18,195 bases of DNA from positions 1 through 18,195 of the forward strand of contig CALDID010000018.1 in assembly GCA_937901865.1 (NCBI GenBank), read 5' to 3'. Shown piece by piece: positions 12,128 through 18,195 of this stretch. The stretch is from an uncultured Treponema sp. Its GTDB lineage: Bacteria; Spirochaetota; Spirochaetia; Treponematales; Treponemataceae. Position 1 is the first letter of the stretch, and every line of letters begins with the position of its first letter. The translations under genes were made by a program, and so were the position numbers. The notes below the pieces were generated by a model, which saw only the letters and a list, made by a program, of their open reading frames with translations, searched no databases and was not told the origin of the DNA.

Positions 12128-14277
12128 CTGTTTATTCGTTCATTCTCCAATCTATGTACGACGGCAGATAGCTTAAAGACATCAAATATAAGAGCAACAG
12201 AGCCGTCTCCTAATATTGTTGCACCTGATAAGCCCTCTATGTTTTTATAGAGCTTGCCAAGCGGCTTTATAACTGTTTGATGATTGCCAATCACCTTATC
12301 AACAATAATGCCAATCTTTGAGTTTTGGTCATTGACGACAACTACTTGTTCTTCTTTAGGAGCTTCTCCCTCTTCATCAAAGTAGTTTCGCATATTGATA
12401 CACGGCAAGAATTGACCGCGTGCCGTGATATGTGAGCACATACCATTTTCATCATCGTCTTCTGGCATATACTCCAAACACTCATCTACATTTGTAAGCG
12501 GTATGACGTATTTATTTTTTCCAATGGAAACAAGCATACCTTCGATAATCGCAAGCGTCAAAGGTATCTTTAATATAAATGCGCTTCCCTTTCCAGGATT
12601 GCTTTCTATTGCAATCGTGCCGCCAAGTGTTGTGATGTTGCGTTTTACAACGTCCATACCGACACCGCGCCCAGAAATATCAGATACCTTTGCCGCTGTA
12701 GAAAATCCTGGACGGAAAATAAGCTCGTCTATTTCTGAATCAGATAATTTGTCATCTGCTTTTATAAGCCCTTTTTCAATACCCTTTTGCTTTACTCTTT
12801 CTCTGTTAATTCCTGCGCCGTCGTCTGCAATCGTGATTAAAACAAATGCGCCTGCGTGCTTTGCAGAAAGAGTAATTGTGCCTTGCGGACTTTTGCCAGA
12901 AGCGACGCGAACATCTGGCGTTTCAACTCCGTGGTCGGCTGCGTTACGAATAAGATGCACAAGCGGGTCGTTGAGCTTTTCGATAACGGTTTTATCAAGC
13001 TCTGTCTCCGCACCTTCCGTAACCATTTCTATATTCTTTCCAAGCTCATTAGCAAGGTCTCTGACAAGTCTTTTAAATCGGCTGAAGATTGTGCCAATAG
13101 GCAACATTCGCATATCCATAGAAGTATCGCGAAGACTCAAAATAAGGCGTTCACTCAATTCGCTTAAACTGGTGAGCTGAGAAAGCTTCATATCTTGCGC
13201 AAGCTGACCGAGTCGTGCGTTGAACGTAACCATTTCGCCTACTAAATCAATGAGCTGGTCGAGCTTTTCGCTTGAAACGCGGATAGATTGATTTGTCTGC
13301 GGAGTCTGCGTTTGTACAGGCGGCTTACTGCCCTCTGAAATAATCTTTGTAATGTGTTCTTGCTCGGCTAAAGCACTTTGAATCTGTTGCTTTGAAATGC
13401 CTGTGTTTTCAACAAGAAGCTGACCGAGTTTCTTTTGTTGCGCAATGAGGCTATCGAGTTCCGCCCTGTTTATTTCGTGTCGGTCTACAAGGATTTCGCC
13501 AATCTTCTTGTTTGCAGAAGAGCCTATGTCGATTTTCTCGAATGTAACCTTTGAGTCATTGTCAAGAAAAATAAAGACATCTTGTATATCGTTTTCAGTT
13601 TTGTCAGTAGTTAAAATAACGTCCCAAGAGAAATAGCATTTCTCTGCGTCCATTTCGCTCAAATCAGGCAGATTTTCATAAAACGGAACGACTGTCGCCA
13701 CTCCCATTTCTGTAAGCTCTTTGATTAAGAGTGCGGGGCGTGTTCCGTTACGCATAATATCTGCTGACGGGCGGAACATTATGCGCCACGTTGTTTCTTT
13801 TCCCGTAGGCTTATTTGCGCTTTGCGTTGTCTGCGTGCTTTTTGCAGGAACAGCGTCTTTTTGAGAATCTTTTTCACTAGCGGCAGAGTTACCATTTTTG
13901 TATGGCGCGACGTAGTTTTGAAAAGAAGAAACAATTTTGTCAGATTCCGCTTGCATTTCGGGCGGCACAGGATTTGCAGTAAGTAAATCTCTGATGTGGT
14001 CGCGAGCGGTAAGCGTAAAGTTGATGAGTTCGTGAGTAACAGGCACGACACCATTTCTTACCAAGTCGAACGTGCTTTCGATTTCGTGCGTAAAATGAGA
14101 AACCGCATCAAAGCCGAACATAGCAGCAGAGCCTTTGATTGTGTGCATAGCTCGGAAGACTGCGCTAATTGTTTCAGAGTTCTGTGGGTCTTCTTCAAGC
14201 GAAAGAAGCTGTCCCTCTAGGTTATCGAGCAGTTCTGTTGCTTCTTCAAGAAAGACTGCATTCATCTGTTCAAGCAT
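12124..14277 (-). CDS. cheA: Chemotaxis histidine kinase CheA
   Basis: This 717-residue kinase has P1/Hpt 1-120 with phospho-His45 (MHTIKGSAAMFG). Residues ~163-252 are a P2-like domain (WRIMFRPSADIMRNG, CYFSWDVILTT). Residues ~257-310 contain two short 'KIGEILVDR' and 'KLGQLLVEN' helical repeats. P3 dimerisation spans ~331-400 and includes VSSEKLDQLIDLVGEMV. P4 ATPase has the N box HLIRNAADHG (441-450), DDGAGI (485-490) and GRGVG (536-540). P5, CheW-like, spans ~575-710. All catalytic motifs are intact. It phosphorylates CheY and CheB in response to receptor state. The start follows GAGGT, and the gene overlaps the STAS gene by 8 bp. Confidence 0.97.
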   Translation of the reverse strand: MLEQMNAVFLEEATELLDNLEGQLLSLEEDPQNSETISAVFRAMHTIKGSAAMFGFDAVSHFTHEIESTFDLVRNGVVPVTHELINFTLTARDHIRDLLTANPVPPEMQAESDKIVSSFQNYVAPYKNGNSAASEKDSQKDAVPAKSTQTTQSANKPTGKETTWRIMFRPSADIMRNGTRPALLIKELTEMGVATVVPFYENLPDLSEMDAEKCYFSWDVILTTDKTENDIQDVFIFLDNDSKVTFEKIDIGSSANKKIGEILVDRHEINRAELDSLIAQQKKLGQLLVENTGISKQQIQSALAEQEHITKIISEGSKPPVQTQTPQTNQSIRVSSEKLDQLIDLVGEMVTFNARLGQLAQDMKLSQLTSLSELSERLILSLRDTSMDMRMLPIGTIFSRFKRLVRDLANELGKNIEMVTEGAETELDKTVIEKLNDPLVHLIRNAADHGVETPDVRVASGKSPQGTITLSAKHAGAFVLITIADDGAGINRERVKQKGIEKGLIKADDKLSDSEIDELIFRPGFSTAAKVSDISGRGVGMDVVKRNITTLGGTIAIESNPGKGSAFILKIPLTLAIIEGMLVSIGKNKYVIPLTNVDECLEYMPEDDDENGMCSHITARGQFLPCINMRNYFDEEGEAPKEEQVVVVNDQNSKIGIIVDKVIGNHQTVIKPLGKLYKNIEGLSGATILGDGSVALIFDVFKLSAVVHRLENERINR

Positions 14278-14581
14278 TTTTTACCTCACTCATTTTGTTC
14301 ACATTATTGAATTCCGAAAGCGAAACGCCGCAAGACCTACAAAATTCTTCTATTGCATCAGGAATCTTGCCAGCGATAGAAAACGGGATATTTCTCTTTT
14401 TTGCTTCTTTAAAGCATGCGAGTATAATTTGAATAGCCGATACATCAATATCGTCAACTTCCGAAATATCCAACTCAACTTCTTTCGCCTCTTCAAATGC
14501 CGCTAACAGTTCTTCCCTTGCACTTGCTGCCTCTTCAATTCCAGCATTCCCGTTCCACTTTACGCATTTCTTATCTGCCAC
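14270..14581 (-). CDS. STAS-domain protein, first gene of the chemosensory operon
   Basis: This 103-residue protein starts at a GTG preceded by AGGAGG. VELDISEVDDIDVSAIQIIL followed by ACFKEAKKRNIPFSI is the STAS fold core (the SpoIIAA anti-anti-sigma type). The residue aligned with the phosphorylated Ser of SpoIIAA ('MDSSG') appears to be Val47, with Ser48 next to it, so classical phospho-switching is uncertain. STAS proteins accompany cheA in several chemosensory clusters, but their role there is poorly defined. Here it overlaps cheA by 8 bp and is clearly co-translated with it. It may modulate CheA or link to a partner-switch system; that is speculation. Confidence 0.85.
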   Translation of the reverse strand: MADKKCVKWNGNAGIEEAASAREELLAAFEEAKEVELDISEVDDIDVSAIQIILACFKEAKKRNIPFSIAGKIPDAIEEFCRSCGVSLSEFNNVNKMSEVKNA

Positions 14582-14626
14582 TTTTTTCCTCCTACTTGCA
14601 ATTCTAACTTTAATTTTTCAATAAAC

Positions 14627-14632
14627 CAGAGT
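14627..14632 (-). promoter_or_regulatory. Likely -10 box for the chemosensory operon
   Basis: In the 116-bp gap between the divergent genes, the minus strand reads TAATTATACTCTGG; TATACT lies about 46 bases ahead of the STAS GTG. No good -35 stands at 16-18 bases. TTGCAA is present but only 12 bases away, so the promoter is weak or activator-dependent, or lies elsewhere. I saw no convincing flagellar sigma-28 box. Confidence 0.35.
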
Positions 14633-14636
14633 ATAA

Positions 14637-14666
14637 TTAAAATCGTATTGCAATTATTATTATAAT
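14637..14666 (+). promoter_or_regulatory. Probable promoter of the divergent cheW
   Basis: TATAAT (14661-14666) is a perfect -10; the best -35 is TTAAAA (14637-14642) at 18 bases, which is weak. The start would be near 14673, giving a ~25-base leader that contains an AGGAG site (CAGGAGTCG) before the ATG at 14698. Confidence 0.5.
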
Positions 14667-14697
14667 ACATTTTACTATTGAATACAGGAGTCGTCAA

Positions 14698-15183
14698 ATG
14701 GAAGAAAAAAAATTATCAGAAGAAATGTATTTTACGTTCACTTTAGGTGATGGCATTTTTGCAATTCCTGTAACTTCAGTGAGGGAAGTCTTAAAGTTTT
14801 CATCATTGACGAGAGTGCCAAAAGCTGCTTCGTATTTAAAAGGGGTGATGAATATTCGAGGTTCTGTGGTTACGGTGGTGGATTTTCGGGAGCTGTTTAA
14901 TTTCAAAGCGAAAAAGGCTCTTGAAGATGCGGCTATCATTGTAACGGAAACGGAGCAAGAGGGCGAGCAAAGCATATTGACGATAGCGTTAGTAGCAGAT
15001 GATGTTGATGTTGTCGGACCTTTAGAGATAACGAAGAGCGACAATGCGAATTACGGCGCATTAGGCAATCGAAAGGAGTTTATAAAGTGCGTCGGAATGA
15101 AAAACGGCAAGTTTGTGCTTGTTCTCGCCCTCGATAAAATCTTTGAATCGATAGAAAAAGACCTAGATTCCGAAATCGCATAG
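14698..15183 (+). CDS. cheW: CheW coupling protein 3 (canonical), divergent from the operon
   Basis: This 161-residue CheW domain opens YFTFTLGDGIFAIPVTSVREVL and carries the canonical central loop MNIRGSVVTVVDFRELF with Arg, Gly and Asp all present. It ends CVGMKNGKFVLVLALDKIF. It should couple receptors to CheA. It differs from CheW1 and CheW2, whose loops lack the Gly and Asp, so it may be the general-purpose coupler for receptors encoded elsewhere, with the operon copies serving MCP1 and MCP2; that is inference. It has its own AT-rich promoter and an AGGAG site 9 bases before the start. Confidence 0.95.
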   Translation: MEEKKLSEEMYFTFTLGDGIFAIPVTSVREVLKFSSLTRVPKAASYLKGVMNIRGSVVTVVDFRELFNFKAKKALEDAAIIVTETEQEGEQSILTIALVADDVDVVGPLEITKSDNANYGALGNRKEFIKCVGMKNGKFVLVLALDKIFESIEKDLDSEIA

Positions 15184-15194
15184 AAAAAAGGGCA

Positions 15195-15321
15195 GTGTTA
15201 CGGAAAGTATGCTTTTCTTTTTGTCATTCTCGTGCTTGACACGGGAATCTATCTTTAATACGGCATTTTGAAAAAGATTATCGGGTCGAGCCCGATAATG
15301 ACAGCATACCTTTGGTAACAC
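15195..15321. mobile_element. 127-bp nested-palindrome element, MITE-like
   Basis: GTGTTACGGAAAGTATGCT (15195-15213) is repeated in inverted orientation at 15303-15321 (as GTGTTACCAAAGGTATGCT, 16 of 19 matching). Inside, two 28-bp palindromic modules stand in opposite orientation: 15223-15250 (GTCATTCTCGTGCTTGACAC then GGGAATCT) and 15275-15302 (the reverse reading is GTCATTATCGGGCTCGACCC then GATAATCT). Each module is a hairpin on its own, and the whole forms a larger imperfect cruciform, broken by about 9 extra bases in the left arm. Such 'GTCATTC-CGGGCTTGAC-CCGGGAATCT' modules occur as dispersed intergenic repeats in many bacteria, including treponemes. No transposase is present. It lies between convergent genes. 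Confidence 0.7.
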
Positions 15322-15327
15322 GTCCGA

Positions 15328-15365
15328 AAAAAGAACCGCCTTGCTTTAATGTACTAAGGCGGTTC
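15328..15365 (-). terminator. Strong intrinsic terminator of the YczE-like gene
   Basis: GAACCGCCTT (15333-15342) pairs perfectly with AAGGCGGTTC (15356-15365) around a 13-base loop. On the minus strand it is followed by TTTTTT. It ends the leftward transcript from 15385. On the plus strand there is no T-run, so it is a poor terminator for cheW3. Confidence 0.85.
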
Positions 15366-15384
15366 GGTTGAATAAAAGAAAAAA

Positions 15385-16038
15385 TTATTTATTTGAAAAC
15401 AGCGGGCGCATAATCTTGCCGATGGCTTGAATGATTGGACCTAAGGCGAACGCCATGATGAATGAGCCCAAAAGAGAAACTTTGAAGTCGCGGAAGCCGA
15501 GCGAGAAAATAATGCCGATGATAATCGCCGTCATATCCCACGAAATGCGCACGACGAAAAACGGGATTTTTGAGAGCTTTTTGCTCAAGATAACACACAG
15601 CGCATCGTACGGGGCTAAGCCCATTTCGCTATTCATATACACCGCCGCGCTCACCGCCATTCCGATAATTGCAAGCGCGAAAATCGCGATTTTCAAGGGA
15701 AGATAATCGAGAGAAGAAAACACTGCGTCGGGAATCGTTTTCGCCCAAATCGCATTGAAAAAATCTGCGCTGTAGCCGATTAAAACCCAGTTCGCCACCG
15801 TTCCCGCTCCGATAAGCGAGCGATTAAACAACAGCACAAGAACAAACATCGCCGCGTTCAAAATAAGCTGCCACGTTCCTAAGCTAATGCCGAGACGGAG
15901 GCGAATAGAGTCGTTTTGGAACGTGCAGGGGTCTGTTCCCCAGCCGCAACAGCGCAAAAACGACAGAAAAAAGCCCATAAACAAAATCCCAAACAGCATA
16001 ATAAAAAATCTTTTCCAAAAGTTTGCAGTAAGTGTCAT
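15385..16038 (-). CDS. YczE/YyaS/YitT-family integral membrane protein
   Basis: This 217-residue protein has about five to six membrane segments. It opens with FWKRFFIMLFGILFMGFFLS, then the family mark CCGWGTDPCTFQND and GISLGTWQLILNA, followed by hydrophobic segments and YMNSEMGLAPYDALCV, IPFFVVRISWDM and a basic end. The 'GxGTDP...SxGTWQ...N' and 'GxGPYDAL' type repeats are typical of YczE-like membrane proteins, whose transport substrate is unknown. No ribosome-binding site precedes the ATG: a TACAAT -10 box ends just 6 bases before it, so the mRNA is probably leaderless. It is divergent from the 513-residue gene and shares its -35 box. Function unknown. Confidence 0.8.
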   Translation of the reverse strand: MTLTANFWKRFFIMLFGILFMGFFLSFLRCCGWGTDPCTFQNDSIRLRLGISLGTWQLILNAAMFVLVLLFNRSLIGAGTVANWVLIGYSADFFNAIWAKTIPDAVFSSLDYLPLKIAIFALAIIGMAVSAAVYMNSEMGLAPYDALCVILSKKLSKIPFFVVRISWDMTAIIIGIIFSLGFRDFKVSLLGSFIMAFALGPIIQAIGKIMRPLFSNK

Positions 16039-16044
16039 AGCAGA

Positions 16045-16096
16045 ATTGTAACGCCGAGTGCAATGAATTGCAAGAAGAGCTTTTTTTTGCTATAGT
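16045..16096. promoter_or_regulatory. Symmetrical divergent promoter pair sharing one palindromic -35 (TTGCAA)
   Basis: TTGCAA (16068-16073) is its own reverse complement. Leftward it is followed by a 17-base spacer, TACAAT (16045-16050), 6 bases and the ATG of the YczE-like gene (16038). Rightward it is followed by a 17-base spacer, TATAGT (16091-16096), 6 bases and the ATG of the 513-residue gene (16103). Both predicted starts fall on the A of the ATG, so both messages would be leaderless. Neither gene has a Shine-Dalgarno sequence. RNA polymerase could bind only one direction at a time, coupling the two genes in opposition. Confidence 0.7.
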
Positions 16097-16102
16097 GGGG
16101 CA

Positions 16103-17644
16103 ATGCAAGAGCCGTTGTATTCACTCAAGGTTAAACAGAATAATGTATCTCTTAGGGCGTTTTTGTATCTGTTGGACCAGCGGAACAGAAAAAAAGAGCT
16201 GAGCAATACAACGGTGTGCGATTATATTCTTTCCTCATTTCCCGATTTGGCGAAAGAATACAAGGATTCCGCCTCTTTCCGCTCAGGCTACGCAGGAAAC
16301 TTTTCCCTCCTTTTCGACGCAGCGACAATGCAAGACGGCAAGATGAACAAATTGACAAAGACGCTTGAGCCGATTTTGCAAAGCGCAATGAAAAAACTCA
16401 TAAGCGCGAAAATCTCTTTTTCCAAAGGCAAAACGGCAGGCACATCTTATTGCGTCATCGACAATATCCCCGACGAAGAAACGCTGCACACGCTGTGTGT
16501 GTTTTTCACGCTCAAGCCGATAAACGCGACTCTGCGGCTGAAAGTGAGCGACAAGGAAAACGGCTGGCTTTCTCTGCTGAAAAAAAGGCTCGCGATTACG
16601 GGGGAACTTTCGGCGAACCCTGCTGTTTCAAGCGGAAGAGGACAGGCGGGAACGATTGCGATTTTGAGCCGCTACACGATTTTCAACCTCGGCGGAAACT
16701 GGTTTGACGTGCTGAAGCCTTCGTATTACAACTTCAAAAACCTGCGCTACAAGCTCTTTTTGCATTCGCTGATGATTGAACAGCCGAATTTGTATTACGT
16801 TATCCCGAAGGCGAACCGCTACGACTTTAGCACTGACGCTATCTTTAGCGAGGGCATTGAAATGAAAAACGGCGAGCCTGTGCTGAAAGCGAACTGGATA
16901 AACGAAAATTTCGCGCTGACCGATGTCCTCATCGTCAAAAAAGACACGTTTCGCGCTCTGATTACCTCGCAAGTGAGCCTGCCCGAAAGCCTGCAATATC
17001 AATTCACGATTGTGGGGAACACGCTCGTTTTTGCCGACGGAGCGATGATTGATTTGACGGAACACCTCGTTACAGACAAAAGCGTCCTTGAAAAAAGCGC
17101 GAGCTTAAATCCGAATATTTCTTTTGACCTAAATCAAGAAACCCTTATTCGACGGCACAATGATTTTACAAAACAGCCCGCCTCTGCTGCGGTGAGGAGA
17201 TTGGCGATAAACGGGGAAGAGAGCAACACTATAATGAAGTTTATCGAAAAGAGCTTTTTCGGCAAATTGAAAATCAACGATTACAGAAGAGGCGAAAACG
17301 GCTTAATCGTTACGGGGGATAAAAAAACGTGCTTGATTTTGTACAACGGCACAAAGTTCCCCGACCTCGTCTGCATTTTCCTTGAAGACGCGGAGCGGAC
17401 GGAAAAGCGCGGCGGGCGGAGTTTGAGCGAATACGCTTCATATATTTGGAGGGAATACGACAAGTTTAAGCACAAGATGTTTATGGTCGAGGCGGAATTT
17501 AATCTCTCGTCGTTCAAAAGCCACGATATTTCTGCTGAGTACGTTATGCAAAGCCGATATATCTTTTGCGAAAACAGAACGAGTGAATATTATGTGTCGA
17601 AATTCGGCGTGCATATTCCTGCGGTGAGCATAAAGGACATATAA
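16103..17644 (+). CDS. Uncharacterised 513-residue protein
   Basis: I do not recognise this protein. It is soluble, with no signal peptide or clear membrane helix. It starts MQEPLYSLKVKQNNVSLRAF with a helical, charged first ~110 residues (including ELSNTTVCDYILSSFPDLAK). A longer mixed alpha/beta body follows, with many Lys, Asn and aromatic residues, e.g. YVIPKANRYDFSTDAIFSEG and FTIVGNTLVFADGAMIDLTE. The end (SEYASYIWREYDKFKHKMFM ... YYVSKFGVHIPAVSIKDI) has a clustered Tyr/Phe pattern. No known catalytic motif stands out. The frame is long and clean, with codon use like its Treponema-like neighbours, so it is surely coding. It has a probable leaderless start sharing a promoter region with the YczE-like gene, which may hint at a common response. 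Confidence 0.8.
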   Translation: MQEPLYSLKVKQNNVSLRAFLYLLDQRNRKKELSNTTVCDYILSSFPDLAKEYKDSASFRSGYAGNFSLLFDAATMQDGKMNKLTKTLEPILQSAMKKLISAKISFSKGKTAGTSYCVIDNIPDEETLHTLCVFFTLKPINATLRLKVSDKENGWLSLLKKRLAITGELSANPAVSSGRGQAGTIAILSRYTIFNLGGNWFDVLKPSYYNFKNLRYKLFLHSLMIEQPNLYYVIPKANRYDFSTDAIFSEGIEMKNGEPVLKANWINENFALTDVLIVKKDTFRALITSQVSLPESLQYQFTIVGNTLVFADGAMIDLTEHLVTDKSVLEKSASLNPNISFDLNQETLIRRHNDFTKQPASAAVRRLAINGEESNTIMKFIEKSFFGKLKINDYRRGENGLIVTGDKKTCLILYNGTKFPDLVCIFLEDAERTEKRGGRSLSEYASYIWREYDKFKHKMFMVEAEFNLSSFKSHDISAEYVMQSRYIFCENRTSEYYVSKFGVHIPAVSIKDI

Positions 17645-17678
17645 ATTTTTTATTATTATTAAAAAATTTTTTTTTCAC
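17643..17678 (+). terminator. AT-only hairpin after the 513-residue gene
   Basis: AAATTTTTTA and TAAAAAATTT pair around a 7-base TTATTAT loop, followed by more Ts, directly after the stop codon. The stem is purely A-T and therefore weak. It may serve as a terminator for the plus-strand gene, and it is also the kind of low-complexity run where assemblers join unrelated sequence. Confidence 0.4.
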
Positions 17679-17808
17679 AACATGTCGGACAGCAATTTGA
17701 ACCATGTCACAACATGTTGTGATTTTTCATCAAAAGTGGCGATTGTATACCATTTTTCCCTTGAAAATCGGTTTGCTTTTCTCAAATTAAGTCATTATAA
17801 TGTTGTGA
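17675..17808. repeat. Repeated TCACAACAT operator-like sites upstream of xerD
   Basis: TCACAACATG occurs at 17675-17684. A perfect 16-bp palindrome TCACAACATGTTGTGA stands at 17707-17722. The inverse half-site ATGTTGTGA stands at 17800-17808, overlapping the xerD -10 box and start. One full and two half sites in 134 bp, with one on the promoter, suggest a repressor operator. I cannot assign the regulator; it does not match LexA, Rex or NrdR consensus as I know them. Confidence 0.5.
17773..17801 (+). promoter_or_regulatory. xerD: Promoter of xerD
   Basis: TTGCTT (17773-17778), 17 bases, TATAAT (17796-17801). The start would fall near 17808, exactly at the first base of the leader hairpin that follows. 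Confidence 0.65.
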
Positions 17809-17838
17809 GTGGTTAGCCCCCATGTGGGATTAACTGCT
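17808..17838 (+). other. 5'-terminal leader hairpin of xerD mRNA
   Basis: AGTGGTTA (17808-17815) pairs with TAACTGCT (17831-17838, 8 pairs including two G-U), and CCC pairs with GGG inside. It would begin at the very first transcribed base and could protect the 5' end or affect translation. A GGGAGAGGG ribosome site follows it. Confidence 0.4.
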
Positions 17839-17861
17839 TAGGGAGAGGGAAAAATTGGAAT

Positions 17862-18195
17862 ATGGAAGACCGTATCGAAGCGTTCATAAGTTATTTACAT
17901 AATATCAAAAAAACTTCGAAGAACACAGAGCTTTCTTATAGAAGAGATTTAAAAAAGATGGCGACCTATTTAAATACAAAGGGTATCGCCGATCCGTCCA
18001 AGGTCACTTCAGAGATTCTCAGGGATTATATCGAAAACAGTGAAGAGCATAAGGCAGCACCTGCCTCGGTTTCGCGTGCCATTGCCTCAATGAGAGCCTT
18101 TTATTCTTATCTTGAGAAGGAGGGTAAGCTGACAGGCAATCCCACCGAGGGTCTCAAGGCTCCGAAGATAGAAAAGAAGCTGCCTCAGATCATGA
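17862..18195 (+). CDS. xerD: Site-specific tyrosine recombinase XerD-like, N-terminal part (runs off right edge)
   Basis: The open frame gives 111 residues: MEDRIEAFISYLHNIKKTSK, NTELSYRRDLKKMATYLN, ASVSRAIASMRAFYSYLEKE, ending NPTEGLKAPKIEKKLPQIM. This is the N-terminal SAM-like core-binding domain of Xer recombinases, which resolve chromosome dimers at dif sites; 'NPxxxLKxPKxxKxLPQ' is the usual hinge. The catalytic domain lies beyond the window, so XerD versus XerC or a phage integrase is not fully settled, though a housekeeping XerD is most likely. The ribosome site GGGAGAGGG ends about 12 bases before the ATG, slightly far. Codons (AAG, CTC, GCC) differ from the Treponema-like genes and suggest a Clostridia-type source. 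Confidence 0.8.
   Translation, partial: MEDRIEAFISYLHNIKKTSKNTELSYRRDLKKMATYLNTKGIADPSKVTSEILRDYIENSEEHKAAPASVSRAIASMRAFYSYLEKEGKLTGNPTEGLKAPKIEKKLPQIM

Noticed and set aside
12425..13180. 251-residue plus-strand frame inside cheA
   Set aside because: It is the antisense shadow of conserved CheA motifs (N, G1, G2 boxes); Ser/Ile-rich shadow composition and no start signals.
14585..14697. Sigma-28 flagellar promoter for the chemotaxis operon
   Set aside because: TAAAG occurs, but no GCCGATAA-like -10 follows at the right distance.
14694..15044. 116-residue minus-strand frame over cheW3
   Set aside because: Antisense shadow of a well-conserved CheW domain; composition is Thr/Ser-rich as expected for a shadow.
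17707..17722. LexA/SOS box
   Set aside because: TCACAACATGTTGTGA does not match the GAAC-N4-GTTC or CTG-N10-CAG types; left as an unassigned palindrome.

Overview
The bulk of this window (about 600 to 17650) looks like a gut- or rumen-type Treponema (Spirochaetota). The evidence is a spirochaete-style lipoprotein signal on a 5'-nucleotidase, a multi-CheW/MCP chemotaxis operon, a moderately AT-rich composition and protein families common in host-associated Treponema. No rRNA or tRNA is present, so the assignment is inference. Both ends look foreign. The left ~560 bp are GC-rich and carry the end of a sugar ABC permease followed by a substrate-binding protein with a Firmicutes-like signal peptide. 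The right ~500 bp encode the start of a XerD-type tyrosine recombinase with different codon use (AAG-rich). The window may therefore be a metagenomic contig with chimeric ends, or may have acquired segments at its edges.

Layout. 1-2000 (minus): sugar-binding protein start, then an in-frame fusion of a 5'-nucleotidase lipoprotein to the tail of an ABC permease. 2034-3230 (minus): a CaCA-family Ca2+/cation exchanger preceded by a yybP-ykoY-type (Mn2+) riboswitch, its own promoter and a strong overlapping terminator. 3304-3920: a small DUF5348-like gene, its promoter, a 5-unit array of 23-bp palindromic repeats, and terminators. 3920-4790 (minus): a gluconate 5-dehydrogenase-like SDR with a near-consensus promoter. 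4803-14581 (minus): a chemosensory operon in transcription order STAS, cheA, cheR, cheB, cheY, (second 23-bp repeat array, 6 units), mcp2, cheW2, mcp1, cheW1. 14698-15183 (plus): a divergent third cheW. 15195-15321: a 127-bp nested-palindrome, MITE-like element. 15385-17644: a YczE-type membrane protein and an unrecognised 513-residue protein, transcribed divergently from a compact symmetrical promoter pair that shares one palindromic -35 box and probably yields leaderless mRNAs. 17645-18195: AT-rich hairpin, repeated TCACAACAT operator-like sites, promoter, and partial xerD.

How it works together. The che operon encodes a complete sensory pathway: two receptors, one a dCache receptor with a C-terminal CheR/CheB-tether-like pentapeptide; coupling proteins; a CheA with P1-P5 domains; adaptation enzymes CheR and CheB; a single-domain CheY; and a STAS protein. 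It appears to contain a tandem duplication of an mcp-cheW pair. The most unusual non-coding features are the two 23-bp-period palindromic arrays, the shared -35 divergent leaderless promoter and the riboswitch-controlled exchanger. I did not find an obvious novel defence or mobile system.
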